NCBI RefSeq assembly: GCF_002285435.1
Contig: NZ_NSBT01000008.1
Coordinates: 1 to 41,281, forward strand
DNA from: Actibacterium ureilyticum
GTDB lineage: Bacteria > Pseudomonadota > Alphaproteobacteria > Rhodobacterales > Rhodobacteraceae
Reading direction: 5' to 3'
Length of the DNA: 41,281 nt
The stretch's first letter is position 1. The number at the start of each line of letters is the position of its first letter. Below the pieces are notes generated by a model. It was given only the letters and a program-made list of their open reading frames with translations. It was not told the origin of the DNA and made no database searches. This document shows, one piece after another, positions 32,773 through 40,472 of this stretch. Made by a program: the position numbers and the translations under genes.

Positions 32773-33693
32773 GTGCTGCCAGCGGGATTGCCATTTCCGG
32801 ATATTGGAACCGACCTCTTCTCCTTCGACATCGGGGGGGTCACATTCGCACTCCGCTGGTACGCGCTAGCCTATATCTTCGGTATCCTGATTGGCTGGCG
32901 CATTTGTTCGAGTGCCATAAGCCGTCCCGCGCTCTGGACGTCAGCTGGACCGCCGCTTGACCGAACGCAGATCGAAGATCTTCTGACGTGGATCATCATC
33001 GGCGTGATTGCTGGTGGTCGCCTGGGCTTTGTACTGTTCTACCAGCCCGCATATTATCTCGCCAATCCCTTGGAAATTCTGATGGTCTGGCAAGGCGGCA
33101 TGTCTTTCCACGGGGGGTTCGCGGGAGTTGTCATCGCGGCCTTGCTGTTCTGCCTTAGACAGAACGCGTCATTGCTCAGCACTGGCGACTTGCTGGCTTT
33201 GGCAACACCACCAGGCTTGTTTCTTGGAAGGCTGGCGAACTTCACCAACAATGAGTTGTGGGGGCGTCCAACGGACGTTCCCTGGGCGGTGATCTTTCCC
33301 GGCGAAGTCGCGCAGGCCTGCCCAGGGGTTAGCGGCCTCTGCGCCCGACACCCGTCCCAGCTGTACGAGGCGGTATTGGAGGGGCTCATTCTTGGAATAC
33401 TGCTCATTTATCTCGCTTGGGGCCGGGGCTGGCTGAAAATGCCCGGTGCCTTGGCTGGCGTGTTTCTGACCGGCTATGGTCTTGCCCGAAGTTTCGTCGA
33501 GATGTTCCGGCAACCGGACCAACAATTTGTGACGGCGGACAACCCGATCGGCCATGCGCTTCATTTTGGTGAGTGGGGTTTGACCATGGGCCAGTTGCTC
33601 TCCATGCCAATGGCGCTGGTCGGGCTGGCGTTGATCGTGTTCGCCCGGCGGGAACGGGGCCGGACAGCGCCACCCCGCAGAGCCGCAATGTAA
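32773..33693 (+). CDS. lgt: Prolipoprotein diacylglyceryl transferase
   Basis: The protein has 306 residues from a GTG at 32773, with GAGGAAC upstream. It has about seven membrane helices. Hallmarks are [47 protein letters not shown] and RHPSQLYEA. Lgt attaches diacylglycerol to the lipobox cysteine of prolipoproteins, the first step of lipoprotein maturation. It is an essential core enzyme in most Proteobacteria, so a copy on a metal island is probably a second one. It could serve the island's own lipoproteins (15801, 30577, 40005) or back up a copper-sensitive chromosomal Lgt. Confidence 0.93.
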   Translation: MLPAGLPFPDIGTDLFSFDIGGVTFALRWYALAYIFGILIGWRICSSAISRPALWTSAGPPLDRTQIEDLLTWIIIGVIAGGRLGFVLFYQPAYYLANPLEILMVWQGGMSFHGGFAGVVIAALLFCLRQNASLLSTGDLLALATPPGLFLGRLANFTNNELWGRPTDVPWAVIFPGEVAQACPGVSGLCARHPSQLYEAVLEGLILGILLIYLAWGRGWLKMPGALAGVFLTGYGLARSFVEMFRQPDQQFVTADNPIGHALHFGEWGLTMGQLLSMPMALVGLALIVFARRERGRTAPPRRAAM

Positions 33694-33711
33694 TCGCCGT
33701 ACTGATCTCTC

Positions 33712-33742
33712 TTGACCCTCCCGCGGATGGAAGCCCTAGGCA
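33712..33742 (+). promoter_or_regulatory. CueR-type MerR promoter of copA2
   Basis: -35 TTGACC (33712-33717), a 19-bp spacer CTCCCGCGGATGGAAGCCC and -10 TAGGCA (33737-33742). The right part, GGAAGCCC, matches the copA1 and copZ operators closely. It also shows that the true copA2 start is downstream, at 33772. Confidence 0.82.
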
Positions 33743-33771
33743 AGAGAAGCATTCTCGGAAAGGACCGCAAA

Positions 33772-36117
33772 ATGAGCACTCCCGACAGTTCTGAAACCAC
33801 AGCAGCTTCTTCGGTATTCGTTTGCCCCATGCACCCTGAGGTGCGGCAGGACGAGCCCGGCAATTGTCCGAAATGCGGGATGCACCTCGTGCCGGAATCG
33901 GAGCTCGAGGTCCATTCAGCACATGATCATCACGAACACCACGCGGGTGCCACGCCGGCCGATGGCCGATATGATCTGGTTCCTACAGGACATGATGGTC
34001 CCATTTTCACCTGCCCGATGCACCCTCAGGTGCGGCAGCCTGATCCGGGCGCGTGTCCGATCTGTGGTATGGGATTGGAACTGGAATCCGGTGTGCCGGG
34101 CGATGAAGGTCCAAATCCCGAACTGGTGGATTTCACACGGCGGTTCTGGGTCGGCACAGTCCTGACGATCCCGCTCCTTGTCCTCACGATGGGGCCATTC
34201 GTCGGTTTCCCCGCAGTCCGGACTTTTTTTGGCGAAAGCACCACACAATGGATCGAATTGATCCTGGCAACGCCAGTGGTCTTGTGGTGCGGCTGGCCGT
34301 TTCTGGAACGCGGATGGATTTCGTTCCGCACATTGAACCTCAACATGTTCTCCCTGATCGGCATGGGCGTTCTTGCCGCCTGGCTCTTCAGCGTCGTTGC
34401 CGTTCTCGCACCGGACATATTCCCTGATGGGTTCCGAGACTCCGAAGGCCATGTCGGCGTCTATTTCGAGGCGGCGGCGGTGATCGTGACGCTGGTGCTG
34501 CTCGGCCAGGTGATGGAACTACGCGCCCGCGAGGGGACCGGCAAGGCGATCCGCGCGCTTCTCGACATGGCGGCAAAGACCGCGCGGGTCATCCGGGACG
34601 ACGGATCCGAGGAGGAAATCCCGCTGGAGGACGTGCAAGTCGGGGACCGGCTGCGCGTGCGGCCCGGTGACAAGGTGCCGGTCGATGGCGTGGTTCTGGA
34701 CGGCCGGTCCTCGGTCGACGAAAGCATGATCTCCGGTGAACCCGTGCCGGTCGAGAAGACCGAGGGCGACCCGCTGACCGGCGCGACGATCAATGGCACC
34801 GGCAGTCTGGTGATGGAGGCGACGCGTGTCGGGTCCGACACGATGCTGGCTCAAATTGTCGAGATGGTGTCGAACGCGCAGCGCTCGCGCGCCCCGATCC
34901 AGAAATACGCCGACAAGGTGGCGGGATATTTCGTTCCGGCCGTCATCGGTATCGCGGTCCTGTCCTTCATCGCCTGGGCGATCTGGGGGCCCGCGCCTGC
35001 GCTTTCCTACGCATTGATTTCGGCGGTGGCGGTTCTGATCATCGCCTGTCCTTGTGCGCTTGGCCTGGCGACACCGATGTCGATCATGACAGCGACAGGA
35101 CGGGGCGCTCAGGCAGGGGTGCTGATCAAGAACGCCGAGGCGCTGGAGCGGTTCGAGAAAGTCGATACCCTGATCGTCGACAAGACCGGCACGTTGACCG
35201 AAGGCAAGCCGCGGCTTGTCGACGTACTCCCGCAACCCGGCCACGACGAAGCCGAGGTCTTGCGTCTCGCCGCATCGCTTGAGCGCGGATCGGAGCACCC
35301 CTTGGCCGAAGCGATCGTCAGGGGTGCGGAGGAGCGAGATGTCAAAATGGACGAGGCACGGGACTTCGAGGCGGTCACTGGCAAGGGCGTCAAGGGGGTC
35401 GTTGACGGCAAAGCGGTCGCGCTCGGCAATTTGGCGATGATCCGCGAATTGGGGCTCGAGGCGGGCGCGTTGACCGCCAAGGCCAATGCCCGCCGCGACG
35501 AAGGCGAGACGGTCATGTTCGTTGTGCTGGATGGCGAGATCGCCGGTCTAGTTGCTGTCGCCGACCCAGTGAAGGAGACCACGCCAGAAGCCATCGAGGA
35601 TCTGCATGAACTGGGGTTCCGCGTCATCATGGCGACCGGCGACAACGAACGCACGGCCAAGGCCATCGGCACGCGGCTCGGAATCGATGAGATCCGGGCC
35701 GACGTGCTGCCGGAGGACAAGGCGCGGATCATCCTTGAGTTGCAAGAGGCGGGCCACAAGGTCGCCATGGCCGGGGATGGCGTCAACGACGCCCCCGCGC
35801 TCGCGCAGGCCGATGTCGGCATCGCCATGGGCACCGGCGCCGATGTGGCCATCGAAAGCGCGGGCGTCACGCTGGTCAAGGGCAACCTTGATGGTATCGT
35901 GCGTGCGCGGCGGCTCGCCCGGGCCACGATGCGCAACATCCGCCAGAACCTGTTCTTCGCGCTGATCTACAACGCCTCCGGCGTGCCGGTCGCGGCGGGA
36001 GTTCTGTTTCCCTTCTTTGGCATCCTCATCAGTCCGATGTTTGCTGCCTTCGCCATGAGCGCGTCGTCAATCTCGGTGGTGCTCAATTCGCTGCGCCTTC
36101 GCGGCGTTCGTATCTAG
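33772..36117 (+). CDS. Copper-transporting P1B-type ATPase (CopA2) with two HMBD-type N-terminal domains
   Basis: The protein has 781 residues. The start at 33772 is used because an in-frame ATG-like upstream extension lies within the promoter. Instead of HMA domains it has two short heavy-metal-binding domains, each CPMHP...CPxCGM (residues about 18-42 and 81-105), joined by a His-rich linker ([10 protein letters not shown]). Core motifs: CPC (C426, C428), ISGEPVP, D470 in [19 protein letters not shown]. The last helices read [11 protein letters not shown] and [15 protein letters not shown], the P1B-1 pattern. It exports Cu(I) or Ag(I). It differs enough from CopA1 to be a separate lineage, perhaps with different affinity or delivery. 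Confidence 0.94.
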   Translation: MSTPDSSETTAASSVFVCPMHPEVRQDEPGNCPKCGMHLVPESELEVHSAHDHHEHHAGATPADGRYDLVPTGHDGPIFTCPMHPQVRQPDPGACPICGMGLELESGVPGDEGPNPELVDFTRRFWVGTVLTIPLLVLTMGPFVGFPAVRTFFGESTTQWIELILATPVVLWCGWPFLERGWISFRTLNLNMFSLIGMGVLAAWLFSVVAVLAPDIFPDGFRDSEGHVGVYFEAAAVIVTLVLLGQVMELRAREGTGKAIRALLDMAAKTARVIRDDGSEEEIPLEDVQVGDRLRVRPGDKVPVDGVVLDGRSSVDESMISGEPVPVEKTEGDPLTGATINGTGSLVMEATRVGSDTMLAQIVEMVSNAQRSRAPIQKYADKVAGYFVPAVIGIAVLSFIAWAIWGPAPALSYALISAVAVLIIACPCALGLATPMSIMTATGRGAQAGVLIKNAEALERFEKVDTLIVDKTGTLTEGKPRLVDVLPQPGHDEAEVLRLAASLERGSEHPLAEAIVRGAEERDVKMDEARDFEAVTGKGVKGVVDGKAVALGNLAMIRELGLEAGALTAKANARRDEGETVMFVVLDGEIAGLVAVADPVKETTPEAIEDLHELGFRVIMATGDNERTAKAIGTRLGIDEIRADVLPEDKARIILELQEAGHKVAMAGDGVNDAPALAQADVGIAMGTGADVAIESAGVTLVKGNLDGIVRARRLARATMRNIRQNLFFALIYNASGVPVAAGVLFPFFGILISPMFAAFAMSASSISVVLNSLRLRGVRI

Positions 36118-36165
36118 AAGCGCGCAACAGCGTTCGGATGAACCAAAATTAAAAGGGGGCCATTT

Positions 36166-37503
36166 ATGCAGAGCGAAAAAGAAACGTACCGCGAAAATTC
36201 CATCAGTCTGGGCGGAGCCGTTGCGATGGGGACAGGCGTGATGATCGGCGCTGGAATCTTTGCGTTGACGGGGCAAATCGCGCAGCTCGCCGGCCCGCTT
36301 TTCCCGCTTGCATTCATCGCCGGCGCGGTCGTCACAAGCTTCAGCGCCTACAGCTACATCAGGATGTCGAACAAATGGCCGTCCTCGGGTGGCATCGCCA
36401 TGATCCTGCAGAAATGCTATGGCCCCGGAGCCATCGCGGGCGGGGCCGCACTGCTGATGGCGCTCAGCATGGTGATCGCGGAAAGCCTCGTCGCGCGAAC
36501 CTTCGCCACCTATGTCCTGCGCCCTTTCGATATCGAAGGTGGCCCATTGGTCCCCGCTCTGGCTGTGGCCGTGATCGTTTTCGCCTTTTTGGTGAACATG
36601 GCCGGAAACCGCTCGGTCGGGCTGTTCTCGTTGATCATGGCCGCGATCAAGATCGGAGGCATAGCTCTGTTTGGCATCGCGGCCCTGTGGTCCAGTGGTT
36701 TTGCGTTCGCCGCGGCGTCCGAGACCTCACAATCCTACGGGCTCACGGGGTTCATCGCCTCTACGGCGCTGGCCATCCTTGCGTTCAAGGGATTCACCAC
36801 GATCACCAACAGCGGAGCCGAGATCACTGAACCAAATCGCAATGTTGGCCGAGCGATCATGTTCTCTATCGGAATCTGCGTCGTCGTCTACCTGTTGGTC
36901 GCCTACGGGGTCGGTTCGAGTCTCACGATCGAGGAGACCATCTCAGCGCGTGACTATTCGCTGGCACAAGCGGCGCAGCCCGCCCTTGGACAAACCGGCT
37001 TCATACTCACGGTGATCCTGGCCGCTGTCGCAACGGCGTCCGGCGTTCTGGCCAGCGTCTTCGCGGTGTCGCGTATGCTGGCGATGCTGACCGACATGGA
37101 AATGATCCCGCACAGCCACTTCGGTATGCCAGGTCCCATCCAACGCCACACCCTGGTCTATACTGTCGTCATCGCCGCGACGTTGGCCGTGCTCTTTGAT
37201 TTAGGCCGGATCGCATCCCTCGGTGCTTTCTTTTACCTCGTCATGGACATGATCATACATTGGGGCGTGTTCCGCTATCGTCGAGCAGACGTCGGCGCCT
37301 TCGGTATCGTGCTTTTGACTGCCCTGGCGCTCGATGCGATAGTACTGGCAGCTTTCACCGTGATGAAGCTTCAAAGCGACCCGATGATCGTTCTCTACGC
37401 CGCTGTCGGGATGATCGCTGTGTTCGCCTTCGAGCGCGTTTACTTGTCGCAATGGGTGGCACCGCAAGTCGCCCCCGCCCCCGCCCACGCCCACGGTGAT
37501 TAG
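36166..37503 (+). CDS. APC-family amino acid permease-like transporter
   Basis: The protein has 445 residues with about 12 membrane helices. The N-terminal APC motif is clear (GGAVAMGTGVMIGAGIFALTG), and helix 6-type and later segments follow (FIASTALAILAFKGFTTITN, EITEPNRNVGRAIMFSI). AAAGGGGGCC precedes the ATG. The tail is rich in Pro, Ala and His (APAPAHAHGD). It follows copA2 by 48 bases, so co-expression is likely. APC permeases are sometimes found next to metal ATPases. The substrate is unknown: an amino acid, polyamine or thiol compound is possible. Confidence 0.87.
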   Translation: MQSEKETYRENSISLGGAVAMGTGVMIGAGIFALTGQIAQLAGPLFPLAFIAGAVVTSFSAYSYIRMSNKWPSSGGIAMILQKCYGPGAIAGGAALLMALSMVIAESLVARTFATYVLRPFDIEGGPLVPALAVAVIVFAFLVNMAGNRSVGLFSLIMAAIKIGGIALFGIAALWSSGFAFAAASETSQSYGLTGFIASTALAILAFKGFTTITNSGAEITEPNRNVGRAIMFSIGICVVVYLLVAYGVGSSLTIEETISARDYSLAQAAQPALGQTGFILTVILAAVATASGVLASVFAVSRMLAMLTDMEMIPHSHFGMPGPIQRHTLVYTVVIAATLAVLFDLGRIASLGAFFYLVMDMIIHWGVFRYRRADVGAFGIVLLTALALDAIVLAAFTVMKLQSDPMIVLYAAVGMIAVFAFERVYLSQWVAPQVAPAPAHAHGD

Positions 37504-37510
37504 CCTGCCA

Positions 37511-38155
37511 TCACCTGGCCTGAAGAGATGCGATGCCTTGTGCGCCGATCGTGATCAGCCCGACCGACAAGGCAAACGCAGCCAGGGCAAGCAGCATCAC
37601 GCCCGTGTTCATGGGCAAGCGACGTACAACCGGTCCAAGAAATTCCGACCGCCCGAAAGCCGAGACGTAGAGCGGCAACGCGCTTATCATAGTCGCATAG
37701 AGGTAAACGCCGGAGATGTTCTCGAAAAACGCCGAACGCGCAAGAGTCGGGGATACAACCGCCAAAGCGGTTGAACGATTGCCGCCGAATGACCCGAACC
37801 AGTCGGCAGATAGAACGTATATCAGCACGTGGAGACCTGGAAAGAGAAGGGCTCTGAGCAAGACATCGACCAGCACGAAAAACGCCGTGTCTCTTGAGCC
37901 CGCCTTTGGTTGCGTTGTCATAGCGAAAAGGAAAAAACTGACATAGTTGACGGCAAAAACCACGGGCAAACCGTTGGTCGCAACCTGCCTTAGTAAGCGC
38001 ATGAGTGCCGGTCCGCCGGCAGCAAGAGCCGGAGCAAAGCCCGGAGCCAGTAAGACGTAGAACAACAGGACCGGCAGTAATGCAGCGAAGCTGAACAGCA
38101 GGACATTTCTAACAAACTGAGCCGCGGGCATACTGATAGAGAAAAATCTATCCAT
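37511..38155 (-). CDS. Integral membrane protein of unknown function
   Basis: The protein has 214 residues from the ATG at 38155, chosen for the AGG at suitable distance; an ATG at 38182 would add nine residues. It has six or so hydrophobic segments and few charged loops (PKAGSRD, FGSFGGNRSTA). I recognise no family. The final helix ends in LITIGAQGIASLQAR. It is convergent with the APC permease, eight bases apart, and its 5' side lies next to the IS5-family remnant, so its own promoter may have been altered by that insertion. Confidence 0.6.
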   Translation of the reverse strand: MDRFFSISMPAAQFVRNVLLFSFAALLPVLLFYVLLAPGFAPALAAGGPALMRLLRQVATNGLPVVFAVNYVSFFLFAMTTQPKAGSRDTAFFVLVDVLLRALLFPGLHVLIYVLSADWFGSFGGNRSTALAVVSPTLARSAFFENISGVYLYATMISALPLYVSAFGRSEFLGPVVRRLPMNTGVMLLALAAFALSVGLITIGAQGIASLQAR

Positions 38156-38197
38156 TGAAATAGCCTGCCATGTGGGCACCACTAGGTCGATGATACG

Positions 38198-38384
38198 GGG
38201 CGTTGTTGCACAAGTCTGACGCCTCAGGATTCCCTTCGCGAACCCATGCTGTTAGCCGCATTCCATGAGCAACCCATCTCCCGCCCGCTATCGTACGACC
38301 AACTGGTCCAGCTACAACGCATCGCTGCGCAAGCGGGGGTCCCTGCTGATCTGGGTCGACGAAGACATCACTTGGCGCGCGCCC
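38198..38384 (+). mobile_element. Truncated IS5-family element (5' remnant)
   Basis: The stretch begins GGGCGTTGTTGCACAAG, a terminal repeat typical of IS5-group elements. An ATG at 38265 opens a frame reading SNPSPARYRTTNWSSYNASL and RKRGSLLIWVDEDITWRA, the N-terminus of an IS5 transposase. The match stops near 38384, where the frame passes into the ccdA coding region and hits a stop. Only the left end of the IS remains; the rest was lost in a deletion that also removed the native ccdA start. Confidence 0.85.
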
Positions 38385-39094
38385 TCACCGCCGCCCTCCT
38401 AGCCGGCACGATATCATTTCTGTCCCCCTGCGTGCTACCTCTTGTGCCAGGTTATGTCTCCTACGTAACCGGGCGCACAGCCGCTGAGGGCGGGGTGGTC
38501 GGCGCTTCGCCGTCGCGCGCGGTCTGGCTGAGCCTGTGTTTTGTCCTCGGCTTCTCCACCATCTTCATGGGACTTGGCGCATCCGCGACTGCAATGGGTC
38601 AGGCCCTGCTTCGGTGGCGGTATGAACTCAACCTCGTTGGGGGCGGCATCATCATTTTCTTCGGGCTCTTCATGATAGGAGCCGCGCGTGTTTCGGTCAT
38701 GGAACGCGACTTCCGATTCAATCTCAACATCCCCGGGGGCCAACCCGCTGCGTCCTATGTCCTCGGTCTTGCCTTCGGTTTCGGCTGGACTCCGTGCATC
38801 GGCCCGATCCTCGGCGCGATCCTGACAGCCAGTGCGGCGAGTGCCACGATGGGCGAAGGTATCATGCTGCTTGCCGTCTATTCCGCCGGCCTTGGAATAC
38901 CGTTTCTGATCGTGGCCGGATTCACCGACCAGATCGCGGGACGGTTGCGGGCCATCGGCCGGGTTGGCCGCCGCCTCCACCAGCTTGCGGGCATAGTGAT
39001 GATCTTGATGGGGCTGGCGATGATGACAGGGCAGTTGAGCGCGCTGTCATACTGGATGCTCGACGTATTTCCGGTTCTGGGACGGATCGGATAG
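38246..39094 (+). CDS. ccdA: CcdA-type thiol-reductant membrane protein fused to an IS5 scrap at its 5' end
   Basis: The open frame has 282 residues, but the first ~42 are IS5-remnant DNA read in a different frame. The CcdA part starts near ALTAALLAGTISFLSPCVLPLV and has six helices, with the redox cysteines in SPCVLP and GWTPCIGPILG. CcdA moves electrons from thioredoxin to CcmG and similar periplasmic thiols, which fits the ccmG gene at 11401. A TTG at 38372 would give 240 residues, the normal length, with the first helix intact, but its ribosome binding site is weak. Whether it is expressed depends on transcription from or across the IS scrap. Confidence 0.8.
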   Translation: MLLAAFHEQPISRPLSYDQLVQLQRIAAQAGVPADLGRRRHHLARALTAALLAGTISFLSPCVLPLVPGYVSYVTGRTAAEGGVVGASPSRAVWLSLCFVLGFSTIFMGLGASATAMGQALLRWRYELNLVGGGIIIFFGLFMIGAARVSVMERDFRFNLNIPGGQPAASYVLGLAFGFGWTPCIGPILGAILTASAASATMGEGIMLLAVYSAGLGIPFLIVAGFTDQIAGRLRAIGRVGRRLHQLAGIVMILMGLAMMTGQLSALSYWMLDVFPVLGRIG

Positions 39095-39134
39095 CTCCAT
39101 TAGTAGCAGCGTCTATTGATAACAGAAAATTTTC

Positions 39135-39165
39135 TTGAACCTCTAGTAGCTTTAGGAGTTAAGCC
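39135..39165 (+). promoter_or_regulatory. MerR-type promoter (CadR/PbrR-like half-sites) before L,D-transpeptidase copy 4
   Basis: -35 TTGAAC (39135-39140), a 19-bp spacer CTCTAGTAGCTTTAGGAGT and a weak -10 TAAGCC. The CTCTAG...TAGGAG half-sites differ from the CCAG/CTGG CueR sites and look like promoters of Zn/Cd/Pb-type MerR regulators. A closely similar sequence is at 40407. The cognate regulator is not in the window. Confidence 0.6.
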
Positions 39166-39287
39166 ACCGACAAAGAACGGCACCATGGAGCAAGTTGCCA
39201 ATAACGCCTCACTCCTTCCCGGGCGAACAACACTGCGTTCGGGGTAAGGTTCGGTTTGCCGTCCAATGCGTGAACGGAGCAATCTAT

Positions 39288-39957
39288 ATGCTGACAAGAC
39301 GACATTTCATCCAGACGACCACCGCGCTGTTTTCGGCATCGATATCCAGCCCGCTCCTTGCAGACACGTGGCCTACCGATGCGCAGAAGGCAGCTTGGGA
39401 CGCACAGGTTACACCTCCCGGCTACGACCCGGCCACGTCCAACCCTTGGGGCCTTCACCCTCGCTTCCTGCCACAGCGGGTCCTCGCGAAGGACGGACTT
39501 GTACCCGGTGATATCCATGTCGATGCTGTTGCGCGCTATCTCTACCACATCGAAGAAGGCGGCACGGCGATGCGCTATGGCGTGGCGATCGCGCGCGGTA
39601 AACTTTACGAACCGGGCACCTATACGATCAAGCGCAAGGTCAGGTGGCCGCATTGGCAGCCGACACAAAACATGATCGACCGCGACCCAGAGCTTTACGC
39701 CGATATCGCTGACGGTATGGAACCCGGACCTGAAAACGCGCTCGGATCGCGAGCCCTCTATCTCTCTCTTCGTCGGCGACCGAGACACCTATCTAAGGAT
39801 TCACGGGACACCGTATCCAAGAAGCATTGGCGGCCGTGCGAGTTCCGGCTGCGTCCGAATGGTCATGGCACACATCAATGATCTCTATCCCAACGTCGAG
39901 ATTGGCTCGACGGCATTCCTGTACTCGGCGGAAGACAGCGTCACCCCGAGAAGTTGA
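39288..39957 (+). pseudogene. L,D-transpeptidase (copy 4) with a CT-repeat frameshift
   Basis: GGAG precedes the ATG at 39288. The first 160 or so codons match copy 3 closely (signal TRRHFIQTTTALFSASI, then TWPTDAQKAAWDAQVTPPGY). At 39758-39770 the copy-3-like sequence CTCTATCTCTTCGTC is replaced by CTCTATCTCTCTCTTCGTC, four extra bases in a CT run. This moves the frame, and the protein loses its catalytic histidine and cysteine. Downstream, the original frame is still fully open (HGTPYPRSIGGRASSGCVRM to EDSVTPRS, stop at 39957), so the mutation is recent. It may be a pseudogene or a slippage switch. Confidence 0.88.
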
Positions 39958-40004
39958 CTGGCGCATCATGTGTTACGCGTGGGCTTGACGCATCTATGGG
40001 CTGA

Positions 40005-40277
40005 TCAGGACTGGCGCGAAGTGCAGATGGGGTTGCCACCTGCCGAGCGTAGCGGAACCAAGGTGTTTTCCACCGGACCGCTGTGTTCATACCAATAACA
40101 GCCATCCTCGGGACGAAGCCGCGCCGTGGTGAGATCCTGACCAGGCGCAGCAAGGGCAATGACGGCCTCGGGAACACTTCCCACTTCGTTGCGAGCGCCG
40201 CCGTCGTCCAGCGTTGGCACCGCGCAGCCAGCAAGCACCAATGTCGCTGCGATAATCGGCGCGTTTCGTTTCTGCAT
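40005..40277 (-). CDS. Small lipoprotein of unknown function
   Basis: The product has 90 residues. The start at 40277 follows GAGGTAGAC; longer frames have no such signal. The signal ends in a lipobox LAGC (TLVLAGCAV). The mature part is about 70 residues with EDGCYWYEHSGPVE and NPICTSRQS near the end, giving two cysteines that could pair. No family recognised. It lies between the frameshifted L,D-transpeptidase and an orphan MerR-type promoter. Confidence 0.68.
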   Translation of the reverse strand: MQKRNAPIIAATLVLAGCAVPTLDDGGARNEVGSVPEAVIALAAPGQDLTTARLRPEDGCYWYEHSGPVENTLVPLRSAGGNPICTSRQS

Positions 40278-40406
40278 GTCTACCTCACTCATTCTGATCG
40301 CTTCGTACCGGCAAGCGTTGCTCCAACCGCGTCGTTTCAAGGGGGCGGCTAGCTTCAAGCCTCCGCAGGGCGCCTTTCTTGCTGGACGAATATCCACTTG
40401 TTGCCC

Positions 40407-40437
40407 TTGAAGCTCTAGTTACTGTAGGGGCTATGTC
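40407..40437 (+). promoter_or_regulatory. Orphan MerR-type promoter facing the IS6 element
   Basis: -35 TTGAAG (40407-40412), a 19-bp spacer CTCTAGTTACTGTAGGGGC, -10 TATGTC (40432-40437). It is a better copy of the site at 39135 and resembles Zn/Cd/Pb-type MerR operators. It points toward the IS6 element 36 bases on; the gene it once drove is not in the window. Confidence 0.7.
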
Positions 40438-40472
40438 AATGTGGAATCAATGAATCCTGAGGTCAATCCATG

